Below are positions 50,552 to 63,300 of a stretch of 64,000 nucleotides of DNA, one piece after another (position 1 is the stretch's first letter; every line of letters begins with the position of its first letter). The notes beneath the pieces were generated by a model that was not told where the DNA came from, did no database searches, and saw only the letters and a program-made list of their open reading frames with translations. Source of the stretch: Campylorhamphus procurvoides. Its lineage: Eukaryota; Chordata; Aves; Passeriformes; Dendrocolaptidae. The translations under genes were made by a program, and so were the position numbers. The stretch spans positions 2,974,059 to 3,038,058 of the forward strand of contig WBMV01003161.1 in the NCBI GenBank assembly GCA_013396655.1. The letters are read 5' to 3'.

Positions 50552-53500
50552 TGAAAGTACTGGGGGCAAAGACAGTCCCTTGGGTCACGAATGAAGGACA
50601 CCAGCTCCCACAGTAGCCTGCAATGAGTATAGCATCTTACTTGACCCACTCGATCTCTCTACCCCTGGATAAAGAAGCTGTCATGCAACATTCAGAGGAG
50701 CTGGAGGGTTTACACCCTGTGCAAAGCATCTCACCACGGGTCCTCTCAAGTGCCAAGAGGCATTTGGGGAAGGAGAGATTGGCTGTTCTCCCTGTGGTAC
50801 CCATGAAGGATACAGCCACAGAGCAGCAGACACAACTGATTTCAGAGCTACACAAGAAGCTGGCACAGACATTTGTTTATGAAGAGCTAAAAATTAAGTT
50901 TGACTTTAAAATAGCACAGTCACCAGTAACAGCTCAGAGGGTAACATTCTTCTTCCATCTCTGCCTCCTCCCCCTCTTTACCCAGCAGATTTCCCAAACC
51001 AGTCTGCAGACATGGCAGGATTTCCTCAGGAGGGAGGCAGGCAGAGATCTGTGGCTGGGGAGCTGAAGGAATACACTTATGAAGGGATGCTCAGCACTTC
51101 CTACAGCACTAGACAGTTTTTTCCAAGACCAACACTGCAATAGAGATCATTCCTATCTGCAGCAGCTTGGTACACCAAACACTATGGTATTTCACAAAAA
51201 TTTTAGGAGGTGACTGCAGGTTCAGGGTGCTCTAAGAGAGAGGCACACCTTCCCATTTTGGAGCAAACCACTCCCCACTGTAGCTCTCCTTGTTCACCTC
51301 CCCTACCCCTGGAGCATACACCAGAGGAAAATATAAGATTTCAAGCTTTGCAAACCTCCAGCCTAAACCAACATCCTGTAAAACTACGAGTTAAAGGCAG
51401 GAGCACTTCACTTCCAAACCACAAAGGCTGTAATGAGTGTGGGTTTAATTGGCTGGTACAAGAGCTGCGCAGCCAGAATCAGCAGCTGGCAATGAAATCA
51501 GCCCTTCTGCACGGCAGATTGCTAAACTTTTGCCCTTGTCTGCAACGTGGTGTGTCATAGAAGCAATTCAGTACCCATAAAAAGAAATACAAAAGTATCT
51601 AAGAAAAATAAAGTGTTATCCTAAAAATGCCAATATACTAAATTTTGTCCCCCAAATGTTGTAGACCCTAAAGGGATGAATTTCTGCCATGTGCATATAT
51701 ACATTTATAAAACATTCTCCATAAGAAACCTGTATATTTTAGCTATCACCTAAAATCTGGCCCTTTCTAGACGTTGACTTTAGGAGGCTCAGTACATATT
51801 TAAAAATCTCATTATCTTGAATTCAAAATTAGGTTCTTTGAAAAATCAGTCCCAAACGACTAAAGTCTCGATAAAGCAATGATGGCATTTTTCCTTGCTT
51901 CATTTATTTAATATATCACCCAGTTATTCACACATATGTACAACTTCTCCCTCAGAGGTTTACAAAGCACACAGCAAGTTAGTTTGCATCCAACTTCAGA
52001 ATATCCAGATTAGTGAGAAACAAGATTTTACAGCAAAGCCTTCCTTTCATCTGGGGCAAAAAGCTTTGAATCTCATAAAGCCAATGTAGTAAACTTCCAA
52101 GCCAAGGTATTTCACAGAGGTAGCTGGGGCTCATGGCTACCCCTTAATGGAGTTAATGGAAGTTTTATAGTTTACACTCTACTTAAAAATACTTTGTTTG
52201 CAAACAAAGAAATGCATATTAGGCAGAGTAAAAACACACAAAAAATAATAACATAACCCAAGAAGAACAACAACAAGAACTTGAAAGTGATATGTGTACA
52301 CATCTTTTAATTCAAAAAGCCAGGCTAACCTAAATAAAAGTAGTACACATGAGAAAAGCAAGACAGTCTCATCCTGCAAGCAGCTGAGGAATTGCTGCTA
52401 TCAGCCTCTTCCCACTGTGAGATGCCAGGCACTTGCAGCCAACAGTTTCTGTCTAGGCTAGGGCAAGGCTGAGGGCAGAAGCTGACACTGCCTTCAGGAG
52501 TGCAGCACTGGAAATGAAAGGCAGAGTGGAATTTAAACTCCTTGGTTGGTTTAGTTGTAGACCACAGGCTTAGGGTCCATGCCTTCCTGCATTTACCTGC
52601 ACAACTTTATTTCAAATTGGGTCTTGTCCCCAGGGCTCCATATTAAAGAAGTTGCTCATACAACGAATCAAGAGTCAGGAGCTTTGGACGTGTCTGGACA
52701 AATCCCACCAAATGTAAATTGGTGTAACACACAGATTTATGCTCAGTTACATGGCACTAGAAAGGGAAAGGCAGTAACTCAAACTCCTGCACAGCCTCCC
52801 GATAACAGTGATGATAAGCACCGCTTTTCTAAGGCTGAAAGGAGGTTCTGAAGAAAGAAGATAAATCAAAACATGTCATCTTTGAAAGGGGAGCAATGCA
52901 GGAGCTAAGCCCCAGTGGCTCCACAGACACCCATCTCTTCCCAGGAAAATATGCTTTGGTGTTATTCAGTACTTAAGTTTTGCAACAGTTTTCATTCCAG
53001 TTAAAATTGCATGAGGGTTCATTAATTTTAATGCTGTGTCATTTGCTGTGCTCATACCTAGGAACCCTGCAAGCATACACATGTTGGCAGAGGGATGAGC
53101 CCCTGCTCACACAACCCTGCACCCTCCTCCTGCCCCATAAAAGGGCCACAGCAGGGCCCTGCCTTTGCTGCCAGGAGACCTCACCTTGACAACATCCAGT
53201 GGCTGCCCCAGGACCCACGTCCCCAGCCAGGGCACCCTGGCATCATTCTCCCTGGGAAAGCCACCAGCAGGCACAAGAAACAAAGAGGGACAGGGCGCCT
53301 TCCAAACACTGAGGTTGAGCCTGTGTCCACCCTCTCAGCTTGCACAAGTTCACACAGAATGTGGGTCCGTATTCTCTAAAAATCAGACACATGCCTCTTC
53401 CCCCCCAAAAAACCAACATCTTACTGGTATGTCAATTATTAAAAACGCTGCTGATCAGTGAACTGCACCCATGAGCTCAAAAGGCATTCACTCCTACATG

Positions 53501-55185
53501 CTGGTGCATTCTCTTGACCCAAGATATTAAACACACTGAGCTCATTTTTCCCCACACAAGTAACAAGGGGGTTTATTAGCACACCTCCAGTGGAATATTA
53601 ACTCGAGTGTTTAGCTCGGAAGAGGCTGCATTTAATCTAGATTGCAAATGGAGAGCAGGAAAGAAAAAAGGTCAGAGTAAACATGGCATGACTACTAAAG
53701 ACATGGGTTAATAATCAACCACAGGTATGAAACTACGGGAACACGACAGCAACCAGTGCTGCTTGTGACAACACTGGCTGCTGGACAAGCAGAAAGTGAT
53801 CCAGACTCCTTGCAAGAGGAAAGGGACTAAAGCCCTCACTTTGTTACATAAGTAAAGAAGCTGGTTCTGAAATAAGTATCTGTATCTCCAGGGCATTCTG
53901 GGGTGCACTGATTTTATTAGCCAGGGACACAACAGCCAGCAAGGCAAGTTTAGTATCCATTAAAAAAATATTTTATGCCTGATATCAGGGAGCTCTGCAG
54001 GGTTCAGAAATGGATCAGACATTTCTTCACATAACAAGAAGAGCCGAAGGCAGCCTCCAATATTCCACAAAAGAAAACAAATGCTATAAACAAGGTACAT
54101 AAAGCTTCCAGCTTCCAGGCATAAACTGCCCTCTGCCTACAAGAGATCAGGACACTCTCCCAGGAACGAGTTATTCTCCCCAGCAGGTGCCTGTTCCTAA
54201 TGCTACCTTCTCAAACAGATTATATCAACCAGCATTTGCATCATGAAAGCAACTGGGAGGACGGCTCACCTGAATCTGCTGTGACACATCCTACACCAAA
54301 GAAAACAGCATCAGGCACAAAGTAAATTTCCCAAACCGCTCATGAAAAGAAAAACAAAAACAGAACCTAGAAAATTTGTAACTGTTACTGTATTTAAATA
54401 CCACTTCAGAGGAAAGTAAAACAACACTGTAACAAAGTGTTAAACAGTAACAAAGAAATAGCTACAAAAGAAAGTCAAAATATCACATCAGTCCAAACCT
54501 GCCAAAAATGAAAGGATCAGATAACAGAAAAAAAAAGGTATTAAGAGAAAAGTGGGTAAAAATAGAAATGCCAGGATATGATATGCCTTCAAGTTATAGA
54601 AAAAGCATCTGGATTGTCCTCAAATCCCCTCCTGACTGCTGTCTAACTCGGTAATCATCCCGCTTGAGCAACACGGTTGTCTCAAGCAGAGCAATGGGGC
54701 AATGCCGATTTCTTTTCATCCGATGCCATTTGGGGCAAAGCACCTTCCACTCGGGCAGGGAACAGTTCATGCCCGCAGTTTCACAGGCCTGGGTGCAGCC
54801 CACAGCCTGCCTTCCAGCCAAGGCTGAGCTCACTGGTGGGCACACACTCCACCTGCTCAGGGCCCTGGGGACCGACCCGTCCCCAGCTGCAGCAGGGCCA
54901 CCAAAAAGCAGCTCTGCAAACTCATCCACTGGTGCAACTCGCTCCAGGCAAAAGGAAGAGCACAGAAAGCCTTATCTCAAGGTTTCAGAAATATAATTTT
55001 CCACCTTATTTGCCGAGCCTGCCATTTATTGAGCTTCACTAAGGAGACCCCTTCTCTCCTGCACCCTCCCCTCTCACAAGCCCAAATGTGAGGTTTGGTG
55101 ATGCACCTTCCTAGGATACACACCACACAGCGTGCTGCTCCATGCAGGGCCACCTGTGTACAGCAACAACTTGAAATCTTTCATC

Positions 55186-55217
55186 AAAAGAAAAAAAAAA
55201 AAAGAAAAAAGAGAGAG
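55186..55217. repeat. Purine tract with A13
   Basis: aaaag, then A13 (55191-55203), g, A6, then gagagag. Low complexity. No retrogene is recognised next to it. Confidence 0.85.
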
Positions 55218-58031
55218 CTAAAGCCTTTTCAACTGAGCAATATTTATTCTTACAGCAGTTACAGCCTATATCTGGTACCTGCCACAAAGGTCCTTTGCTA
55301 CAGTGACAGCTACAGAGTAGTTGAAAATGTTTAAGCAAAGGATCTTTTGTCATTTTGTGAAACATTAACACAGCTCAACGCTTTTAAAGGACATTACAGC
55401 AACCTGGCTGTGGATACAGACTTTCCAACTTAAATGACGGATTTTGCAATGCTTTGAACATCACTTCCAAAGAGCAAACACATTGGAGTGTCCCTCTCCA
55501 GCTCTCTCCATGATCCCCAAAGTCTGAACCAGGCAGATATTTGACTTTTCATGGCTAAGCTAAGCTAAAGCAGGGGAAAATCCAATTCAATAGAAACTTG
55601 AGGAAAACATAAACCCCAGCAGCTGCACGAGAAAATTACATGAAGTCCAAAGACACTGAGTGTGAGCCTTAGGACAGAGAAACAGTCAGGCAAGTGCACA
55701 AATGCCTTCCACGTGTTCTGGGTGGAAAGAAACTGAATTTTTTAAAGACTAACATGGAAACTGCTTTAAGCAATTTGTCATTTTCAATAGAGGTTCAGCA
55801 ATAAAAGAGAGATTTCGACAAGTTAAACAACTTCCTACCGGAGCAGCTGCATGCAATATTTAAACTATCTCTTGCAGACTCCTTAGAAAAGGAATATTTC
55901 TAATTTTGCCATTCAGGAAGACTTTGAAATGTCACTGCCATTTGATTTGACCAGTGAAGAGGAAATGCAGAGTTCAGAGAAGGGAAAAACAATGCAAATA
56001 CCATTCTGTATATTTTTTTTTAACTTGATTTCAGGCATCTTGGTGAGCCAGTGCTAAAAAGGTGTGAATATTGCTTATTTACCTCCAAGAGGGGGAAGCT
56101 GCAGACATGTTTTCTGTAAGTATTACAACTTAAAGCTCATATGGACATTACAAGGCGTTGATGTGCAATATCACCTCATAGAGAGCTGAGTCTGAGAGCA
56201 TCTTTTTGTGAAACTTGAGCTGGAAACAATGTTTTTATCGCAAAAAGGCCTCTGAACATGATCCACTGCAATGCATAATAATGCTGAGATCTCCTCTACA
56301 TCAGGGACTTGGAGGAAAAATAAATATGCATTAAATATTGCCCACTGTTCTTGCCTCTGGTTCAGACACTGCTATCAGCATCCAGCAGCGCTGCTGCTGT
56401 GCCTGAATACATGAAAGGTCTGTCCTTTAGAGGCCTTGACCAAGTTTATCACCTGGTGATGCTAATCACCAACTGGGAAGGCTTTGCTCAGTCTGGGCTC
56501 AGGGAGGAGCCTGACAAAGCCCACAGGTTGCCGGGAAGATGCTTGAGATTTCTAAAAATGGAGTAACAAAACAGCAGCGAGTCATCTGAGTGACCTATTG
56601 TTTGTAAAATATACCTCCATCTGCAACCAATACAGGAAAAGAGGAACACCAGTTCCAATGAGAGTCTGTAAGATTGCTTTAAAAAGTCCCTAACTTTTCA
56701 AAGAGAAGTTTTGAACTTTCCTGTTGAGCACACACCCCGGGCCTGGAGGGCAGGAGGTGCTGCAGGCAGCAGAAACAGTCTTTGTCAGAAATCCAACATA
56801 TCCTGAGCCAGGCTCCAGCCAGGCAGCTGATGGAACCTTCCCTGCCAACTCAACTGCACCGTGGAAAAATGCTTGTACTCCCTCCCAGGGGCAAGATCCC
56901 ATCCCAGATCTGCTACGGCAGATGCTGTACAGAATGACAGAAGAATACTGGAAATAAAAGCTAACTGTGCCCAGCCAGTTTGGGAGCCAGGGTTTCCTTG
57001 TTTTCCCCAGCATCCTCAGGGGGAGAGCAGGCAGCACCAAACACAGCAAGATGACAATGACAACTCACCCCCTTGGTCTCGGGACTCAAAGCAGCACAAA
57101 GCACAGCAGTCCCTGGCAGGACACAGATGACCAGGCTGAGTTACGCAGCATCAGCTGCACTAAATCAATTTGAAATAGCTTTTGGTTAATCCGCTGCAGC
57201 CTTTTAATGTTGGGATTGTGACAACTTGCCCGGCTTTTCAGGCAAACAGCAATTTCCACACTGGTTTAGGCAAGCCTCAGTGCTGATTATAGCATCTTTT
57301 ACAGACAGATACAAAAAGCCCTCTGCAACGTGTTACGTTAGCACATGCTTAAATTTAAGCACCCTCATTTTTACTGGGGCTTTTCTCATGTGTAACAACT
57401 TCGGCAGATCCAAATTTATCAGTCTGCAATGTGACAGAGATATCCTATCCCAGCTCAGAACTATGCTAAAAAAACCCTTTGTATTTAGGTACTGGAAAAA
57501 CTGATACGTGTGTATTTCTAGCATCAACTAATAGAACTGGAAAATTGGCAACAGAAAACAAAAATAAATGGAAAAGCCACCTTAGATAGTCCCTGAGTCA
57601 TCTCTTTTGCAGATAAAAATTTCAGCCTTTGACATGTTTTACGAGCACAAAGTAAAAAAACCTGCAGGGTATTTTATGGAAACACTGTCATGGCAAAGCT
57701 CCACCTGAGCAAGAAGACAGCCCAGCACGGCAGAAGGAGCTGCTCCAGCTGAAGCAGTTTATTCTTTTCCTCTGTTTTAATGTGGGTCTGAGAAACAGTA
57801 GAGCCCACAGCACAGTAACAGGGAACCAAGATTTGTGGGTCCACAACGTTGTCACAAGCATCCCAACTGAGCCACATAGCTTTTGTGCTTGGCTTTTCCC
57901 TTCCACACATCACTTTGGGTCTTAGTAGCTCTCGCTCTCCCCCTGCAAACATCCAGGCAGGGGCAACTCTCTTACATCCATGCACTGCCTGGCACAAGAG
58001 GGCCCCACATTTCATCATGCTTGAAAGATTG

Positions 58032-58056
58032 CCATCGTGCATCCATCGTGCATCCA
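58032..58056. repeat. 11-bp period tandem repeat
   Basis: The unit catcgtgcatc is present about 2.3 times without mismatch. Confidence 0.8.
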
Positions 58057-60071
58057 AGTATTCACCACTTTTCCCACCCTCATTAAGGAATGACCCCGTG
58101 TTAAAGTGTAACTGCCTCCTGCCTCTGGAATGAGGGAGCTAAATGACACTTTATCGCCTTTAAAATGCTGGAGACCTCTGTGCACGCCAGAACTGGGCAC
58201 CTTTCCGGGATAAAGTTTAAGGTGTGCTCTAGTTTTCCCTCCTGCACTCTCGAAATGACTCACAGGGGCCAGACAAAGGTCTAGACAGCAGCTGCCCCCA
58301 GCATTTGTCAGCAAGAGGGCACCTGGATATTCTTCAGCAGCTGCATAGCATAACCTGAAAGCAAGTGAGGTCTCACGAGTGAGTTGTCCTTCAAAACTAA
58401 CACGTTCCTGCAGATGATTTACAGGACAAGTATCACCGAAACAGTTTCACCACAGGAATACCACAATAGTGAATTTAAAATATTCTTACAGGATCAGAGG
58501 CTGCCCATGCATCTCGTGATGGGGTAATGGGCATGGGAACTGTTCTCAGCCATAATGGTGGTGGTTTCATACTCTTCCTTTTCAGCTTTCAAATAGTTGT
58601 TCCAACAACAACTTTTACCACTTATGGTGAAATCTATGGCATTGGCTTTTTGACAACCTGAGCTGCCAAGGCCATGGGATTAGTTTCCATTAAACAGGGG
58701 AAAATAAAAATACAAGAAGAAACGATTCTGGAACTTTTCACTCACGCAGTACTTGCCAATATGGATGTTAAAGTGAACAAATTAAATATACTTATATTCA
58801 TATATACACACCAGTCACATTCTATTAGAGTCTCACCCAAGAATTCAAACCATTTTGATAGATGATACAATATTTTCACAAGCTCCTCCTCTTAGACTAG
58901 GTGCAGATGTGTGCAGATATAAAACTTTCCCCTGTATGTAACCTCACCAAGCAGCCAACCCTTGAACCAGCACAGCCCTGATATCCTCAACACCCCTGTG
59001 GATTTTGCCCAGAGCAGCTCCATGCCTCTCGCAGAAAGCCAGAGACAGACATTACTGGGGGTTTAACTGCCTTGCTCCACCTGTAGCAAACAAAGCCTCC
59101 CGTGACATGAGGGATTTATATAGACTGTGGTTTAGTTGAGACAAAAATACCTCTGTGTGAAATTGAGTGAACAATCTTAGCATGTCCCTACCTTGTCACT
59201 AAACAACAAAAAAAATAAAAGGAAAGCAAGAAAATGGGATATACAGCTATAGTACATGTACAAAAGCATTTGTGAGCTCATATCTCCATTGGGAAACAGT
59301 TTGATTAATAACAGCAGACAGCAGGTGACAGGGAGGACTCCACAGTGCACATAGACTACACAAAAGTTAACAACACACTGTATACCACTGCTAAGCAAGT
59401 TTGGTATTTGCACATAAAACTAACACACAACATTTGCTAGGGTACCAGCAGAAGACAATCTAACATCAACAAAGCAAGCCATCCCCTCCCAGTAAGAAAA
59501 CAACTTACAGATTTTACTCAGAAACAACCGAATCTGAGATCCTCAGTCCCTGCTGTGCAGCCAGCACAGAGCCTCTGGACATGCTCATGCAGCCTGGCTG
59601 CTGCTGCTGCTCCTCTCAACCACAACCAGAGCACATTAAGAAGATATTCTATATTAGTCACTTCATTGTTCAAGGAAAAATGCATACCAGGGAACAGAGA
59701 AGGACATGATTCTTTGTTTTGCATCAGACTAATTCCTCTTTCACCCTCAGGACTGGGAGAGAACAAAGCTTGGGCTGGACCAGTGGCTGCCAAAGCCCCG
59801 GCAGGCGTCCTATCCCTCAATGCCTTCCCCAGGCACCAGCACTGCAAAGGGGAGATGCAGCTTGGAGACAAAGCTGCATCCCCAAATTCAGCCACACTGC
59901 AGACTTCTCCTCCCCCTCTGGTTCTCTGGGGACCAGCTCCTCCAGGGCTGTGCTGTGCCACACATCCCCCATCCATCCCTGTGTGGTGCAGGGGAGCTGT
60001 GTGGCTGTCCTGGAGGAGTAGGAGTTATTTTAGGCACCACATCCTAACAGGATATTCAGCAGTAAAGCTGT

Positions 60072-60390
60072 ATCATAGAGCCACAGAATGGTTTGGGTTG
60101 GAAGGAACCTTAAAGATCATTCAGTTCCAACACCTCCTGCCATGGCAAGAGACACCTACCACTAGACTCTGGGCTCAGGGCTCCATCCAACCTAGCTTTG
60201 AACGCTTCCAGGGATGGGGCATCCAGAGCTTCTCTGGGCAACCTGTGCCAGGGTCTCACCACCCTCACAGTGAACAATTTCTTCCTTATATCTAATCTAA
60301 CCCTGCTCTCTTTCAGCTTGAAACCATTCCTCCTTATCTTATCATTACATGCTCTTGTAAGAAGTCCCTCTCCAGCTCTCTTGCAGGCCC
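60072..60390 (-). mobile_element. CR1 LINE retrotransposon, 5'-truncated 3' fragment
   Basis: This is the 3' end of a chicken-repeat-1 (CR1) non-LTR retrotransposon lying antisense. On the + strand it opens with the terminal block (tcatagag, then agaatggtttgggttggaag, then ccttaaagatcatt) that marks avian CR1 3' ends. It continues through the familiar 'gggatggggcatccagagct', 'tctctgggcaacctgtgcc' and 'ctcaccaccctcacagtgaa' segments to 'ctcttgcaggccc', after which similarity stops abruptly. The copy is therefore truncated at its 5' end, as is usual for CR1, whose intact elements are several kb long. I see no target-site duplication, which is normal for this clade. No poly-A is expected, because CR1 ends in a short ATTCTATGAT-type repeat, here degenerate. 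This element is the main evidence that the genome is avian. I could not assign a subfamily. Confidence 0.95.
60110..60390 (-). pseudogene. CR1 ORF2 C-terminal remnant
   Basis: Read on the minus strand, this part of the CR1 copy encodes the conserved tail of the CR1 ORF2 polyprotein (endonuclease plus reverse transcriptase). It starts near 'CKRAGEGLLTRACNDKIRR', passes through 'RLDIRKKLFTVRVVRPWHRL' and 'PREALDAPSLEAFKARLDGA', and reaches a stop at 60110. The catalytic endonuclease and reverse transcriptase domains lie upstream in a full element and are absent, so it can make no active enzyme. The frame is still open across the whole remnant. Its last residues (VLELNDL) resemble the CR1 family ending, although the stretch just before them departs from what I remember of the family, so small compensating indels are possible. 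The open frame also continues about 130 bp beyond the element into unrelated flank, which is chance. Confidence 0.85.
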
Positions 60391-63300
60391 AGAACAAGAA
60401 GATGGTGGGCTGGACTGCCCTGGAACAGGGGTCTGTCATCAGCTGGAGAGACAGCTGTGCTCCTGGCTGCTCCTGCAGAAAGGACTCAGCTGCCTCTGCT
60501 TTTAGAGATAGCCTCAGCAACAAATCCAGTTATGAACAGGGAAACCTTTCCTCAACATAATGCTTTTGGCATCATTTATGCATCTCCTGACGCCCATCTC
60601 TCTTCACCTCTCCCCCAGCCATCCCTGGCTTCCCACAAGGCTTCACTGAATTGCTCCTCTGCAGGTCCAAGCCCCAGGAGCATCTGTCTGTATCCCTGCT
60701 ATTTAAATTGCTAATTGTGAGTTCCAGTCGCATCTTTGGGAAAGGAGGAAGATGGGCATATTCCTTGCTATTTTTAAGAAAAGTTCTTTCACAGTTATTC
60801 TGCAGCCCAGGTCCTCACCTGTCCAGTTCAGCCTGTTTGGGAGGTAACTTCCCTCTCTCTTATGCATCCAAAAAAATCTGAGACATCTGTGTCTGTCATC
60901 AGTTTGGACTAACACCCACTTAGTGCAGGATCTGCACCACTGGAATAAGACAGGTTGAACATCAAAGTTAGGTTTTTTTGAAAGTACACAGTATCTGCAC
61001 AGCTTTGTTTGTGTTGAGGGAGTGGCTGGATTTTAGGCAGCTTCTTTTTCAAAGGCTTTTTGTGTAATAACTAAATGAAAAACCCAGAGCTGAGGTTTTC
61101 CCCTTAAAAACAAGCCACTGAGATTAAGCATATGAAGAAAAGTCAGTCTCTTCCCAATCTAATTGTACTGAGCCACTGACTTCAGGGCTCCAAAATTACA
61201 GATGTATAATCCAAGGCAATGAACTCTTTACTGAAGGATTAGCAAACCATGCAAAACTGATTCCTTATTCAAATGCCTTGTAATTGTAAGGGCATCTGTT
61301 CCACTTTGCAAGTCATCCCAAAGGCTTTGTTTGTTTTTATTTCCTGTTCCATTAACAAGACAGAGCACTTTGCATTATTTTCACACTGTGTAATAAGCAT
61401 TATTGTTTAGTCTAATAGAGGACAGTCAATGAAATTCAATAAATATTTTTTTAAACTTATTTTTCTTTTAAGTTATGATACAAACCCTCTCAACTATAAA
61501 AACTGGAACTGTTCTTAGCCAAAAGCCAAGAATGTAACCCAAAACACAGGACCTGAAGAAAAAACTACTCTGCTTCTCCAAGGTCTATTAGGGGTAGCTA
61601 AAAAAGAAAAAAAAATGTATGCAGGTTTAAATAATATGATTTACACAAAACAGTTCAGCACAAATGATACCAGACAAAAGCGGGGACTAGCAGAGAGCAT
61701 GGTGCCATCATTACAGCCTGTAGCAGCGGAATATCTCTGGAAATCATTTAAAATGTCACAAGAGGGAAGATGGATGGAGCGTCTGACCTTTGGAAACTGA
61801 AGGGTGGATCTCAACCGAAATATTCCAGCTACCCTGTGCCATGCTGCTCCTGCAGGGCCAAGAGGGATGCTGGCCCACCTATCTGGTTGAGGAGGGAAAG
61901 CAAAAAAATTAAACTAAGGGAAGAGAAAACACAAAAAAAGATCCCAATCTGCCAACATACCAGCCCAGTGTAAAAGCTGCCAAACTGCCCTGGAAACAGG
62001 CAGCCTCTTCCACAGCTCTCCATCAGATCAGTAGATAACAAATTCTGGATGACATCCCAGGCAAAGGCTTGTTTCCCAACACCAGATCCTTGCAGGAAAC
62101 CCCAGACTTAAACCATCAAATACATTGATTCTGTGGATCTCTCCGGGCTGCCGGCTCCGAGTCTCTACCTGTCAAACCACCACAACAGCTACACCAAGGC
62201 AAGCTGCACGAGACCAAAATGTAAACTGAGAAACCAAAATATCAAGTGTCAAGAGAGACAGAAAAAATGATGATAGTGGTGAAAATTATGTTTCTGCAGG
62301 AGCTGGTCCTGCACGCTCAGCAGCGCTGTCACTCAGTGCCGAGAAGCTGCTGCTTTCCCTGTCCTGGAAGCGATGCCTCCAGTGACAGGGCAACGGGAGC
62401 GGATAAGATCTTCATAGATCACAGGCAAGATGACCCATCCCTGTGCCCTTGGTGCAAAAAGGTCACTTTATACTCAGTTTCTAAAAGGCAAAAATAAATC
62501 TTTTCCACAGCTGAGCTGGAGAAAAACTCTGGAGAAATACGGATCAGGAGGATCTGTATTTTGATGCACCAGGAATTGGGGTTGGTAGGAGCTCAGACAG
62601 GATGGAGAGGTCTGAGTACCAGCTGTCCAAGTATCACTCAGTGCTCACAGTAAGGATTCCTGCCTTCAGCTAACGTTTTGCCTCAAATTTTTCATAGTCC
62701 TTTTATAAATTCATGGCACTTGCTCATACAGAACCACTGCTCTGTGCTTTTCACCAAGAAATTTAAGTCTCTTGCAGCACACAAAGATCAAAACCAAACA
62801 CCTTGATCTATGAATTCCAGTCAAAGCCAGAGGAAGTGTAAAAAAAAAGAAAAAACCAAACACCTGAAATAACTAGTAAGAATAGCTTGGGTCTGGAGTT
62901 AAGTAAAAGAATGTAAATAAAAAACTTGGTCAATTATTTTAGAAAGCCTCAACAGAGGTCCCAAAGATCCTACCCTTGCCCACAGCTCAGACCTTGCTAA
63001 TGCAATAGAAAAAGCCCTTGGGGCAGCAGCATCTTCTCAGCTTCCACACTGCCTTCAAACTGAGCCATGCTGAAGTCTAATGAATGAGGGCCCAAATCAC
63101 CCGTTCTGCACAGCCACAAAAGTGCTACTCTGAATATCTTCACACCTAAATGTAGCTGCCCTGGGGCAAATGTTTCCCTGTACAAGCATACACTGCCAAA
63201 GGAGGAAGTGTAATTCTCAGGCATCAGATAAAGAGATACAGAAACAGCCAGAAGAGATGCATGAATGATCACAGCCTGACCTGAACCAGAGGGAAATGAC

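Larger units (their letters stand above)
43871..60071. other. Non-coding stretch, no gene recognised
   Basis: Sixteen kb with no recognisable exon or RNA gene. The longest open frames (48236-48670 +, 50623-51066 +, 54594-54929 -, 57674-58057 -, 59555 onward +) have no domain or family pattern. Small repeats and one palindromic block are listed separately. A further octamer ATGCAAAT lies at 46248-46255, next to the TTTA-rich tract. A (CTG)4 run occurs at 59598-59611. Confidence 0.6.

Noticed and set aside
50623..51066. 147-codon open frame on the + strand with a fairly hydrophilic, protein-like composition
   Set aside because: No match to any family I know, no flanking splice or promoter evidence, and it lies on the strand opposite to the one the skew predicts.
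54594..54929. Minus-strand open frame beginning with an acidic, Gly/Ala-rich stretch that resembles a real N-terminus
   Set aside because: The resemblance covers only about 20 residues and then degenerates. No upstream promoter features or splice donor fit.
55186..55217. A-rich tract as a possible retrogene poly-A tail
   Set aside because: No recognisable gene-like sequence or AATAAA-plus-coding segment lies upstream, and the tract is a mixed A/G run.
59555..60295. 246-codon open frame on the + strand, the longest in the window
   Set aside because: Its last third is antisense to the CR1 ORF2 remnant and the rest has no family pattern. The frame owes its length partly to the open CR1 frame on the other strand.
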